Below are positions 44,108 to 54,753 of a DNA stretch of 64,000 nucleotides, piece after piece. The notes below the pieces were generated by a model. That model had not been told where the DNA came from. It made no database searches and saw nothing but the letters and a program-made list of their open reading frames with translations. The translations under genes and the position numbers were made by a program. Source of the stretch: Xanthostigma xanthostigma. Its lineage: Eukaryota; Arthropoda; Insecta; Raphidioptera; Raphidiidae. Where the stretch lies: positions 36,488,001 through 36,552,000 of the forward strand of contig OY754466.1 of assembly GCA_963575645.1 (NCBI GenBank), written 5' to 3'. Each line of letters begins with the position of its first letter. The stretch's first letter is position 1.

Positions 44108-44210
44108 ATTTTCGAAAAATTCTCGCAAACGTAATTCTTGGATTAATAATATGAAGGTTGCTGATTAGGAGCCATCCAAGAATGCCTGAATTTATTGTGT
44201 AAAGATATAA
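44108..44210 (+). pseudogene. THAP-domain second-exon relic
   Basis: After an acceptor ATAATTGTAG (44107) the phase fits the donor at 36813: the split codon gives Arg. The frame reads FSKNSRKRNSWINNMKVAD, the THAP region after the first Cys pair with its invariant Trp. An in-frame TAG (44166) falls where THAP proteins have a second Trp-like position before EPSKNA, then TGA (44187) falls at the expected third Cys, and TAA follows at 44208. Two stops within a conserved domain show decay. No catalytic domain was found further on. Confidence 0.6.
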
Positions 44211-45390
44211 AATGTATTAAATAATCTATAAGATATATTATGTGAAAAACGTAATATATGGAATAAAGATAATAAATAATGGAAAATAAAGTAAGGTAAA
44301 GTAAAGGTATGAAATTGCTTTAAAATTAAGTCAAATCAATATCTTAATCGAATAAAAAGTGAAACACAGATAAATAAATAAATTATATGTAAATTGGGAA
44401 TAATGAAATAAAAATGGTTCATATTAAGGTTTTTCTCTTTATCAATAAAATAATTAATAATTATTAATAAAGGTGTGCGTTTGATTTTTACGAACACGGC
44501 AATAAAAGCACCCAAACGTTACAATGGTACCGTCGGGATGGCTAAAATATTTATACTCCTGTTTGTTTTGATAGCAAAAATAAAGAATACGTAGATACTT
44601 ATTATATTTTATATTATTCTTATTCTGCTCAAAAAATTTAGAAAAAACGGAATGTTTTGTTTTTTGTACACATCGATTTTCTTAAATAGGAATTTCATGA
44701 CTTATTAAGGCCCATGTTTCTCCCATTTTTAAATAACTTTACTTAACTGCTTAAAAGCAAAGAAAAACGTTTTGTAGATTTACACCTATGTATGTGAGAA
44801 CCGTTAACAACAATATTTAAGTTTGAAAATTAAATAATTAATCACATTACAACATATTTCTAATGAGAAATCCAAGATAATCACTCAATATAAATTTTAT
44901 ATTAATATATAATAGCAGGTACTTAAATCCGATTGTTACGCCACTGGCACTTCAGTTTTGATGCTAAAAGTCAACACACGCGCGCAATGGTTTATATGTC
45001 CTTATAACTCTATGGTCTAAGTGTTCAGTGCTATTTTTCATGCAGCGCTGCCCGCTAGTTTGAGAATTTGACCAATTATGGAATCCTATTTTATCACGTG
45101 ATATCGTCTGACATTCGTTTACATATGGTGTTGTTTGAAAAAAGTTTCAAGTGAAAGGGATGGGGCCAAAAGTTGTAAAATCAAAATATAAATAACCTCA
45201 ATTTGCTTTGATGCTTTGATTTTTCTCTTGAACCCCGAAGCTTTTCAGTCATTATTAGTCATAATAGCAATTCGTCTATGACGAATTAGTGCTTGCATAA
45301 TCATTACATCCATATTTAAATTTTAAATATAACTGTCAACCTAGCAAAACAGCGAGCATACCTACAAGCAAGCTGCGTGTGAAGCAAAAC
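44211..45390. other. AT-rich remainder of the THAP transposon
   Basis: No open frame of note. 45023-45210 matches 140-255 plus 900-960 of the element at the left edge of the window. Confidence 0.5.
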
Positions 45391-45600
45391 TAGCAACGCT
45401 CCCTACTACGCAACAATTCATGGCAGCCTGCAAGACTTCAAGCAAACAAGCGAGCTCGAAATCCCGCACTTTGTGAAGGTGCCTTTACCCATAGAAACCA
45501 CTGTAAATTTCGATGCTAAATATACGTTAAATCATCTACTTTTACCTCTGCAAATGATATCAAAAAGTCAGCATAAATCTTTGCATCTAAAGATCGCTGT

Positions 45601-45995
45601 ACACGATGCTGGTTTTCCTCTGGAATCGCTACTGGCAATTTAAACCGTGCAAACTGGAAGGATGCGAATAACGTCATTGCAGACTCCGTTGCGTGGTTAC
45701 AAGCTGGATTTAGAAATTAGAATCGGGGCTATTATTTTTGCTTGATTCTCTGCTGACTTTGAGCAAGAACCAATCAGACAACACTATCTTGTTACGTGGG
45801 TGACATGGACAAGCATGGCGTCACGGTATGTGTTCTGTTAAGAGACGTTCGCTTTTGTTATCATTCGAACTGTCACTGCGCGCTCACCAAAACCAGCTAC
45901 AAATGCAGCTTCAATACACTCATCGTGTGAAGCCAACACATGCAAACCGTCACACAGAGAATCTAGCGGCAAAACCAGCCTTGTGTACAGCGGCC
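45601..45995. mobile_element. TTAA-type MITE
   Basis: AGATCGCTGTACACGATGCTGG is inverted as CCAGCCTTGTGTACAGCGGCC. Flanks are CTAA (45597-45600) and TTAA (45996-45999). Its ends resemble those of the THAP element (ACACGATGCTGG), suggesting mobilisation by a related transposase. Confidence 0.65.
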
Positions 45996-46490
45996 TTAAG
46001 AAATGTAACTTTGCAGGCTTTTAACCACTGCAGAAACACGACGGTGTATTTTATGAAACGAAATGTTTCCAAGAATTCTCAATTTTGAGATGAGAAAGGT
46101 AACTTCAAAGAAATAACGAGATGAGAGTTGCAAACTTTTTTCTAGAAACGAAACGAGACCAGCTCTAATTTTCTGTTCGACAAAGATAATCGTTAGCAAC
46201 GGTTATTTTTTCAGTTACAGGCAAGAATTCAAACTGGAAGATTGCAATGAATCCTCTTTTTAAATTGATGAGGCTGTGTGTACCTATATTCGATGCACAA
46301 GCTAAAAAATAAAAATATTTTGTTCTTTATCTGAAAACTAGTACATTTTTATAATTATAATAGTTCATATCTATACAATGAGTTTATATTTTAAAAAAAC
46401 TGAAAAAAAGTTTTCATAAAAATATGTTCAACACACACATACAAAATATTGTGCGGTACGAAAATGTACTGAATATTATAAAACAAGTGT

Positions 46491-46795
46491 TTTCTTCATA
46501 CCTCGATCGAAAGTACGTACTTTCGTCCCTTATAGCAGGGACGAAAGTTTGACATTTACTCCCTGTTATTTATTATATTAAATGACAGCGGTAACCCTAG
46601 TTCTCAGTGGGAGTAAATGTCAATCTTTCGTCCCTGCTGACGAAAGTACGTACTTTCGAGCGGATATGAAGAAAAATCGTATACACCACACGGGCCTTAA
46701 AAGTTGAAATCTGGGCCCTGCGCGTCATGATGTCCTCGGCTTCGGCTCGGGCTCATGACGCGCAGGACCGAAAATTCAACTTTCGGCCCTTGTGA
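46491..46795. repeat. Two adjacent hairpin units
   Basis: 46491-46674: TTTCTTCATA...CGAAAGTACGTACTTTCGTCCC against GACGAAAGTACGTACTTTCG...ATGAAGAAA, with inner GACATTTACTCCC/GGGAGTAAATGTC. 46688-46795: ACGGGCC...CCCTGCGCGTCATGA against TCATGACGCGCAGGACCGAAA. Both look like foldback MITEs. Confidence 0.6.
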
Positions 46796-47854
46796 TGTGA
46801 TATACTATTCTTTTAAGAGTTATTCATTCTAATATATAACTGAACAGAAAATAGAAACTACGATTCTTCAACTATTTCTAGTAAACTCAGACATGACGTA
46901 AATTGGAGCAAATCAGATTTCTTTATTTTTGTAATAGACTGAGAAATACTGAACTTTTTGGAACCTGAATTAGGCTTGAAAGTGACATCCTTTATAATGT
47001 GATTTAACAACGAAAATAACATTTTGCGTCACCAAGTCCAGTCATTTTTAGTAGTAGAGTTGAAAACGTCAAACCTTTTAAGCAAGGCTGAAGGCTGAGA
47101 ATTTCACAGTATGACCTTGTTTTTTTTTTTGTTTATTGATTTTTTGCTTTAAGGAAAAAAATATCTACGCCCTTGTTATTTCCTCCCTTCAACACAGTCT
47201 GCCGTGGTGTTCTGACCGGAATTTTGTTCTGTCTTTTTAAATATAGTTTAGAAAATGTGTATTTGAAATACTGTGAAAATTTCAGTCTTACATAAATGAA
47301 TTGACTTTTTCAACCCTATACTAGAGTATATTTAGGGGTTGATTACCCTTAAAAACGAGTGATCTTGGTGACGAAAAATGTTATTTTCGTTGTTAGCATT
47401 GATTAAACTACTAAATCAGCTTCCAAAAAGTTTAGTAGCTCTTGGAATGCTCTTGTATGTTTTTAAAGTTTTTTGAAATTTGCAGATAGATACTTTATTA
47501 ATTATTGTTGAATCGAAAATAATGTAAGACAATATTAATCACTTATTCAACGATTCAGAACATTTTCGTATTTTTATAATTTAATTTATCTAACACTTAT
47601 TTATAATTGTAATATTCATTTTATTATGAATCTTACATACGATTGTCTACTTTTGTATAACATTAGTTTTATTATCTGATTTCTGAAAATACCCTTTTGT
47701 TTTAGTTCAGAATTACATGATACAAGAATTAAACTAGATTTAGAATTAAAAATACAACCAACAACTTTACAAAAACGCTTTCATTTATATTACATATAAC
47801 TTGATATGAATTAACTGTATTTGTTTGAGAAATTGAGTGTAAATCAGCAAATAT
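46796..47854. other. Intergenic stretch
   Basis: Only a fragment of a hAT-like end (AAAAATATCTACGCCCTTG, 47157-47175) and an inverted ~20-bp pair near 46985-47020 and 47370-47400 (ACGAAAATAACATTTT/AAAATGTTATTTTCGT) are visible. No gene. Confidence 0.4.
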
Positions 47855-47862
47855 ATTTAATC

Positions 47863-48484
47863 TAGTGACGTGTCGCTCCTGAGCGAGTCGTTCGTAATGA
47901 ACGGCTCCTTTCTCGGAACGGAGCGAGTCGCTCTTTTTTTGTGAATGACTCACTCCGAGCGGCATTGCTCTGTGCTGAGCTATTCTGTACTGTTGCATTC
48001 GCACATTTACAGAGCGCACACATTACAGGCCACAGAGGCACTAGTGAATAATTGTGCACGTACGGAGTTATCTTCGCTGAATCATTTAATGTTGAATGAC
48101 ACACTGTAAGTGTACCTAATAGTACCAAGCTTACAGTGACTTAAACCATTTACATTGACGGCGTTGACAAAGATATAATATTGTAACAATAAACGTTATT
48201 ATTGTTCAGCTTTTATTATACTTTATAGTTTATCCGAAATGCAATAATATAAGATCAGAATCATATTAAAATGAGCTCAGAGCTAAGTGTTTCTATTGTA
48301 CTGTGCAATGCTACGTAACTCCTGAGCATGCATGATGACAGTTCACATCTCTGCAGTCTGCACTCTTGTGTAGTGCGTACTGTCTAGTGTCGCTCCTTTG
48401 AACGACTCGCTCTGAGCGACTCTTTTTAGTGAGCAGAGCGCACGGAGCCAGCTCCCAATAAAGAGTCATGTGGACCCATCACTA
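47863..48484. mobile_element. hAT element with perfect 8-bp duplication
   Basis: TAGTGACGTGTC...GACCCATCACTA ends are flanked by ATTTAATC on both sides (47855-47862 and 48485-48492). The interior near both ends is rich in GAGCGACTC/GAGCGAGTC motifs in both orientations. 622 bp, no transposase. Confidence 0.8.
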
Positions 48485-48494
48485 ATTTAATCAA

Positions 48495-48950
48495 ATTGAA
48501 GATAACTTTTTTATCAAAACTCAAAAATAAGAGAGAACGGTCGTTCAAAGTTTAATTAAAAAAAAAATGTTTTAATTACATAATTCAAAAGCCCGGCGAA
48601 CATATGCGAAGAAATGTAATAGGAATCGGAAATGCATCCCTAATATTTCGCGAAAGGCCCTTATTGCCACTATACAAGCATGTGCAAAAGCATGGCTACG
48701 ATGCACGCATTTTGTGTCCAACAAAATGGGATAACTTGGAACAATTTTTGTGAACACTTGATAATTACATAACATATTTCCATAGTGACATAACATACCG
48801 TCAGGACCGACCTCAAAATTTAATAAAACTCCGAAAGCCCGTATCGCTTTCATTTTTGAGTTTTTATGAAAAAGTTACTTGTAATATTTGTTCATCTATT
48901 TGGTTTCTACACGCTGTTAAAAAAGAAGAATCAACTTAAAAATCACCGGT
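48495..48950. mobile_element. ~500-bp palindromic MITE, copy 1
   Basis: TTTTATCAAAACTCAAAAATAAGAG at the left is inverted near the right (CATTTTTGAGTTTTTATGAAAAAG), then AATCAACTTAAAAATCA. The interior contains GCATGGCTACGATGCACGCAT and GTCCAACAAAATGGG. Family members are at 53619-54132 and 61957-62458; the last gives the true ends. An open frame on the minus strand follows the palindrome and is not a gene. Confidence 0.6.
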
Positions 48951-49475
48951 ATAGTTTATGAAAATCAAAACAAATAGAATATTTTTTATATTTTTGATTC
49001 TAAATCAGTCTCTACTTTAACATCAAAAACAATATTACAGTAAGAAGTTACATTTGTATCTACAATCTTATTTTACAAATTACAATACTTGTTGATATCT
49101 CTAATGTAAAACACTTTATCTAATAAAAAAGAAAAATGTTTTTTATTAGTATTTACTATAGTAATTATTTTACACGAGTTTAAAGTTACTTAGAAAACAG
49201 TTAATTTTATTAATACCTATATTATTTCTTACGTTATTTTTTTAATACAATAGAAAACAAGTACCTATACTTAAAAGAGAAAACATTGATTTATAAATTA
49301 TTATTAAGAGATAAGGGCATTTATATAAACACATAATGCAGTTTTATATACAGTATTCAATATATATTATGTACCTTCTCATTTGTTTAAAAAAATATAT
49401 ACCTAAACAAGCAGAATATGAAAACTGTAATTATGTTACTAAAAATAAATAATGTAGAAACATTTATTTATTGAA
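48951..49475. other. AT-rich intergenic stretch
   Basis: Nothing recognisable. Confidence 0.4.
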
Positions 49476-49479
49476 TTAA

Positions 49480-49790
49480 AGTCCGTTGCACACGAGGTTA
49501 GATTTGCCGCAAGGTTCCTTGCTAGATTTCACAACTAGTTTTCTAGCGCTGGTTTTCTAAATTGCTATTATGTGCTCGCGTCACACAAGACGTCTTTATA
49601 AACTTGCTCTGCAGGTAGATTCGGTGCGCGCCCAATGATAGAACGGTAACAAAGGTGCATGTTTATTGTCTTTGAACTGAACACATACTATGGCAAAATC
49701 CTGCTTCCTAATTGTTTCTTGCTCATATTTAGCAAGAAAAACCGGCCAGCAGAAGTCCAAACAGTGTTTCTAGCCTCGTGTACAGCGGCC
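49480..49790. mobile_element. TTAA-type MITE with perfect duplication
   Basis: AGTCCGTTGCACACGAGG is inverted as CCTCGTGTACAGCGGCC. TTAA lies on both sides (49476-49479 and 49791-49794). 311 bp. Confidence 0.75.
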
Positions 49791-49794
49791 TTAA

Positions 49795-50519
49795 GATTTA
49801 AGGTCTCTCTCTTAAATATCTTGTGACAATAAATTGTTTTATTTCCATGCTGTTGATTTGTTTTTTAAACCCAATGTTTGCATTAGACGCGATATTTGGT
49901 CAAAGATCACAAAAATAGTTTAACATTTTACACAAATAACTTAATAAGTTTACGACTTCGCTATTTACAAATCCCCTATTTTTTCTGAACGTATATAAAT
50001 TATTCAAAATACTTTCTAACGATTTTATCGATACTTTATAGCCGATAATGTATTCCGTGTGCTAAATGAAATAAATACTGTAATAACATCTACTACCAAA
50101 ATACAAATTATTTAAAAAATTTTGCAGTTTCCAATATGCTTATTTTAATATAATCATTAATAAAGTAGACTAAAATTTAATAGAATACATTATTGTTATG
50201 TTTTTTCTTATAAATATTATTTTTTAGATATATTTACGCTTGCAATAATTGTTATAAGTACAAAGTACATAACATTTACTATACAATGCTGTCTTTGTGC
50301 GTTTTAGTATTTGATAATCACTTCTATTTTTTATGCTCTGTAAATAATCGTTTCTGATTGGTTTACACCAGCTGATTTTTTTTGACTCGAAAACGTCGCT
50401 CGTCGAATTTTCTTGTGCTGCAAAATACCGTCAGATTTGAATCGCTAATAAATACGAGACTAATAATGCGTTAACAACGGTTGAGCCCACAACGGGTAGA
50501 TCATGTCTGTACGAGTTCG
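49795..50519. other. AT-rich intergenic stretch
   Basis: No gene seen. GATTGGTTTACACCAGCTG near 50358 resembles the ends of the elements that follow. Confidence 0.4.
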
Positions 50520-50995
50520 TCGCGCAGGATTTGTTTGTCTGTGACGGCACGAGTGTAGGCGCGTGTGCGAGCTGCTGACCAGACAGTAGACAGCTACTCG
50601 GCTTGTCTAGTCGTACGCCAGTAGCTCAGCTAGCCTTTGCTGTCTACATGATACGAGTAGCTGCTGTCCAGTCTTGCGAGTGCCACGATGTCGAGTGAAC
50701 GTGTTATAAAAAAAAAACGGTGATACGCTTTATGACAACAATCCCGCTCGCACTGGCGAGCTACTGCCGAACGCGTCCAAACGATGCGAGCGACGGCCGA
50801 GCTGCTGTCATGTACGAGTTGCTGGCGGGCGAGCATGTAAGTGAAAACAAAAAATGTTAAAGTAACTCCGATGCGAGCTACTGTCTAGCTCGCACGTGCG
50901 AGTTACTCGTAAGTGACGTCCAAACAGTGCGAGTTACTGCAGAGCAGCTACTCGGCAGGCTAGCTCGCACTGTGTAAACTAGCCATATAGTCACG
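50520..50995. mobile_element. GC-richer element with CGAGTTACTGC-type degenerate repeats
   Basis: Ends GGCAGGCTAGCTCGCACTGTGTAAACTAGCC, the inverse of the start of the next element. The interior has many variants of GCGAGCTGCTG, CGAGTAGCTGCTGTCC and GCGAGTTACTGC in both orientations. The left end is not well defined. Confidence 0.5.
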
Positions 50996-51054
50996 AATTA
51001 GCTTTGTGTAAAGTTTTAAATCAATGTAGCGTGTGTAAACGCGTTTGGTTGGCT

Positions 51055-51436
51055 GCGGTTTACACGTTGCGAGCTAGCGTGCAAGTCGGTCTGCCGAGTG
51101 GCTGCATTATGGACATATCTTACAAGTTACTCGCACGTATCTTGCGAGTTACTTCAATATTTTTTGTTTTCACTCGCCTAACGTCTGTCAGCAGCTCGCA
51201 TATCACTCGCATCGTTCAGACGCGTTCGGCAGTATACTCGCCAGTGTCGCCAGGCAGTTATTACAGTTTTTTTTTTAAATCAAAGCACGTTGACTCGACA
51301 TCGTGACAACTCGCATGAGGCTGGGCAGCTACTCGAATTATGTGGACAGCACAGGCGAGCTGAGCTACTGGCGTGCGAGTACACAATGCGAGCAGCTGCC
51401 TACTGTCAGGTCAGCAGCTCGCAACGTGTAAACCAG
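51055..51436. mobile_element. TIR element GGTTTACACGTTGCGAGCT
   Basis: GGTTTACACGTTGCGAGCT at the left and its exact complement AGCTCGCAACGTGTAAACC at the right; 382 bp. Same family as the preceding element. Open frames inside reflect its composition. Confidence 0.7.
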
Positions 51437-51807
51437 ACATTAGGACGTTGCTTCCGGTGTCGTTGTGAAGGGCTCGCCGAGGTCTACTAGGATATCAAGT
51501 GATACAATAAAAATATTCGTCGAAAATTAAATGAAAATCGGTAATAATTTGAAAATAGTTGGCAAAACCAAAAGTGCACATCCCGCAAGTTTTCCACTGT
51601 ATGATAAAAAAATAACAATTAAAAAATATTTTTAATAAATTTAAAAAGATTTAAAAATTTAAAGAAATAAATAATTAAAAATTGAAAAAATATTTTTTTT
51701 AAGTTTGCAAAAATAAAAAAAATTAAGAACTATACATAATATAATATATAATTAATATCAAGTGGAATAAAATAAAACAAAATAAAAAGAAAAAAAAAGA
51801 AAAAAGT
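51437..51807. other. AT-rich intergenic stretch
   Basis: Long A/T runs; no gene. Confidence 0.4.
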
Positions 51808-51890
51808 CAATGATACCGTAAGGAATCGAACCCAGGACCTTGCTCTTGGGAATCCAACGGCATAACCATTACGCCACGGCTGCCTAATAC
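51808..51890 (-). repeat. tRNA-like sequence (pseudo-tRNA or SINE head)
   Basis: On the minus strand: an A-box (CGTGGCGTAATGG) and a near-canonical B-box (GGGTTCGATTCC), then a T-rich tract downstream. The T-arm and acceptor stem do not pair well, so I do not call a functional tRNA. Confidence 0.5.
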
Positions 51891-52134
51891 GTCTAGTGGT
51901 GTAGCACTTGTAGCACTTGTTTTATGGATTACACTATATTTTCATAGCGATTATTATATTGTTTTTAAACTATATTAGCTGTCAAAAATAATAAAAAATA
52001 AAACTGTTTATAAAAATTAAACTACTGAACACATTTTAGTGAATTTAAATAGGGTTCTGGTCTGATAGTAAACAAAGTGAATAAAATATAACCCAAGGCA
52101 ATCCGACCAAAATTGCGATCTGTAGAGTCGTGAC

Positions 52135-52219
52135 GTACGTACGTACATACGTACGTACGTACATACGTACATACGTACGTACGTACATACGTACATACGT
52201 ACGTACGTACATACGTACA
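52135..52219. repeat. (ACGT)n / ACGTACAT microsatellite
   Basis: Tetranucleotide ACGT interrupted at near-regular steps by ACAT. It reads similarly on both strands and yields artefactual open frames. Confidence 0.95.
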
Positions 52220-53618
52220 GACCAACCGACAACTGCTGTTTGTGATTTTCAATTACAATTTTAATAGTATTTATGAACTCAAATTGATTTAAAAATGGTT
52301 CTATTTTATAGATTAGAATCTCCTCTTTTCAAAAAGCTTCAATTTGAATGGATTTCGTGTGAAATTAACTTAAATATAACTTCTTATATGAACGAAAGTC
52401 AGCTCTGACGCACAAAGCGATAATAAAGCACATACCGCTAGTTTAGCGGTATGTGCAATTACAAAATAATTAAAGATGTCGTCTCATATGGCTTGTATAT
52501 GTGCTCGGAATTATAGACAACGCAAGTCAGCGGAAAACTCACATAGAAATAAATGCAATAAACATAAAAAGTTCAGTTCCGAGTGAATGCGAGAGCTACG
52601 GCTACGTCGAAAAGGAAACGAAAAAATCCAAATGCCTATGTTTCATATCATTGGAGTGGAAGGCGATACCAAACACTTGGTATGATTTTATTCCGACGCG
52701 CGGACTCGAATTGCACCTTTATTTTTTTGAAATATAGATAGATGAGTGAAGATTATAGACGTTCGACAACTGAGAACATTAATTTCAATATTTACTATTG
52801 CGAAGGGAGAAAATCATGTCAATAGAGTACAAAATCCACAGAGAATAATAAATAGACTGGAATATTATTTTAAACTTAAAAATAATTGTTCGTCAAAACA
52901 TCAATCCCTCAGTGTTTATGACGTGATCATTGAACAAAATGAAAGTTTAATTGCGTTAAATATAGGGGATTGAAGTTCTAAAGATATTAGTTAAAATCAT
53001 TTTATCACACAATTTGTGATAAAATTCAATTTGTTTTTCTCAAAATTTCCGCAGTCATATAGTTGTTGACACCTAATGTAAAATGAAGAATTAAAATCAT
53101 TTTAAACGTAGGTTTTTTTATTGAAATTAATACGCATTGTATATATTCACAGTAATGTTAAATTAACGTTTTATAGTGTAATTAATGAACAATATACACA
53201 ATCCGTTGATTAGTAGCTATGAATAGAAGATGACCAATATTTAAAAAAATTGCTCAAACAAATCAGTCTCCAAATCCAACTAAAAATGTACCACTGTACC
53301 ACGTCAATTATTTCATAGATCACAAAATGGAATTATTCAGGTTCAAACCGAAGTGAACCCATTTTTTCAATAATAAAAGAAATATAAATTAACGAATTTT
53401 TTAAACCAATTATAAGAGTCTGCGGACAGCCTATAAGATATACCATAATTTTTTATGTAAATCTGGTGGGAAATTTATTTTAAATATTTTAAGCAGATTT
53501 ATCGTCTATTGTTTTTGAAATTGCTGGAATAGTCTCAATAACTTTGAAAGTATGAACCGTCAGTTTTTGTTATCCTAATACGAATTAAATTATTAAGAGA
53601 TAGAAATTCTATACAGTG
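52220..53618. other. Intergenic stretch
   Basis: A perfect hairpin GCACATACCGCTA/TAGCGGTATGTGC lies at about 52428-52458. Two open frames of 75-78 codons at 52501-52973 match nothing I recognise and have no splice context. Otherwise AT-rich. Confidence 0.4.
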
Positions 53619-54132
53619 ATTTTTAAGTTAATTCTTCTTTTTTAACAGCATGTATAAATCAAATAGACGAACAAATATTTTAAGTAACTTTTTTATGAAA
53701 ACACAAAAATAAGAGAGAAACAGCCTTTCAAAATTTAATTGCATTTTTTAAATTTTATTTAATTAATTCAAAAGCCTGGTTAACACGCGAAGAAATGATA
53801 GCACGAATCGGTAATGCATCCTAAATAATTCGCGGTAGACCCTTATCGCTACTACAAGCATTATAGAAGCATCGCTACGACGCAGGCATCTTTGTATCCA
53901 ACAAAACGGGGACAACTTTGAACAATTTCTGTGAATACTTGATAATGACATAGCATATTTCCATAGTGACATAACATAACGCCAGGACCGACTTCAAAAT
54001 TTAATAAAACTTTAAAAGCCCGTTTCTCTTTCAATTTTGAGTTTTGATAAAAAAGTTACTTGACATATTTGTTCGTCTATTTGATTTCTACACGCTCTTA
54101 AAAAAAAGAATCAACTTAAAAATCATTCTGTA
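53619..54132. mobile_element. ~510-bp palindromic MITE, copy 2
   Basis: TTTTTAAGTTAATTCTTCTTTTTTAACAGC at the left is inverted as CTCTTAAAAAAAAGAATCAACTTAAAAATC. Interior as in the copies at 48.5 and 62 kb (CAACAAAACGGGGACAAC, CCATAGTGACATAACATAA). Confidence 0.7.
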
Positions 54133-54753
54133 TTCGATGAAAGAGTATATTATTTGCCGGTACTTATGTATTTTTAAAAATCTTTACTGATTTATCAAAT
54201 TTTTGGAAGTAATGTATTTTCTATCTTTGTTGTATTTTTCAATATACAAGCGGAATTTTTTTGATATTCTTGTCCATTATACACGTTTAACATTCACAGA
54301 AATAGATTTCAATATAAAAAAGAACAAGGAAAATGTATTCCAGTTCGCATTCTTCGAAATAATACCTGCATATTTCACTACACAATCGCATTTTTAAGTT
54401 TTGTTTTCGTTTTCACATAAAAAAATATTTTTCTCTAATAGTTTAGCACGTGCATAAAAAGAAATAAAATCTTACATTCTTAGATTTTAATACTTATTAA
54501 AGAGCAATTGCATGCATCACCAGTGGTGAAAAATAAAAATCGAATGAGTTTTAAGTTTTTACACAACACTGAAGTCTCATTTTTTAAAATAAAATCTACC
54601 GACTTTAATTCCAGGACCCTCGCAATTTGAGACAAGTCCCCCGGCAGATTCCCTCACGTTATTAAAACTCAAGAAAATTTGCAGCCAGGCGCAGGGCTCT
54701 ATCTCATATGGCCAGGCACCCAATTACGAAGACCATGTCTGACTCTAAAATCG
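54133..54753 (-). other. Downstream of the guanylyl cyclase stop, probable 3' UTR in part
   Basis: No repeat was recognised in 54560-54753, which lies just after the stop on the minus strand. Further on the sequence is AT-rich. No poly(A) signal can be assigned confidently. Confidence 0.35.

Larger units (their letters stand above)
36422..45483 (+). mobile_element. Kolobok-like THAP DNA transposon, split by an LTR retrotransposon
   Basis: The left end GGCTCCTTCACACGATGCTGG and the right end ...AAATCCCGCACTTTGTGAAGGTGCC are inverted repeats, with the subterminal GATTTCGAGCTCGCTTGCTTG also inverted. Flanks are TTAA (36418-36421) and TTTA (45484-45487), a decayed 4-bp TTAA duplication. A THAP-domain first exon starts inside the left end, and a THAP second-exon relic lies beyond the nested element. 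THAP-containing transposases with TTAA target sites are characteristic of the Kolobok superfamily (P elements have 8-bp duplications). Without the 6.9-kb insert the element is about 2.2 kb, too short for a full transposase, so it is a decayed internal-deletion copy. Confidence 0.6.

Noticed and set aside
36422..45483. P element as the source of the THAP exon
   Set aside because: P elements make 8-bp duplications; here the flanks are TTAA/TTTA, shared by related MITEs with perfect TTAA.
48572..48853. 93-codon minus-strand frame with a similar one at 53763-53972
   Set aside because: Both are in copies of the palindromic MITE; the third copy does not keep the frame.
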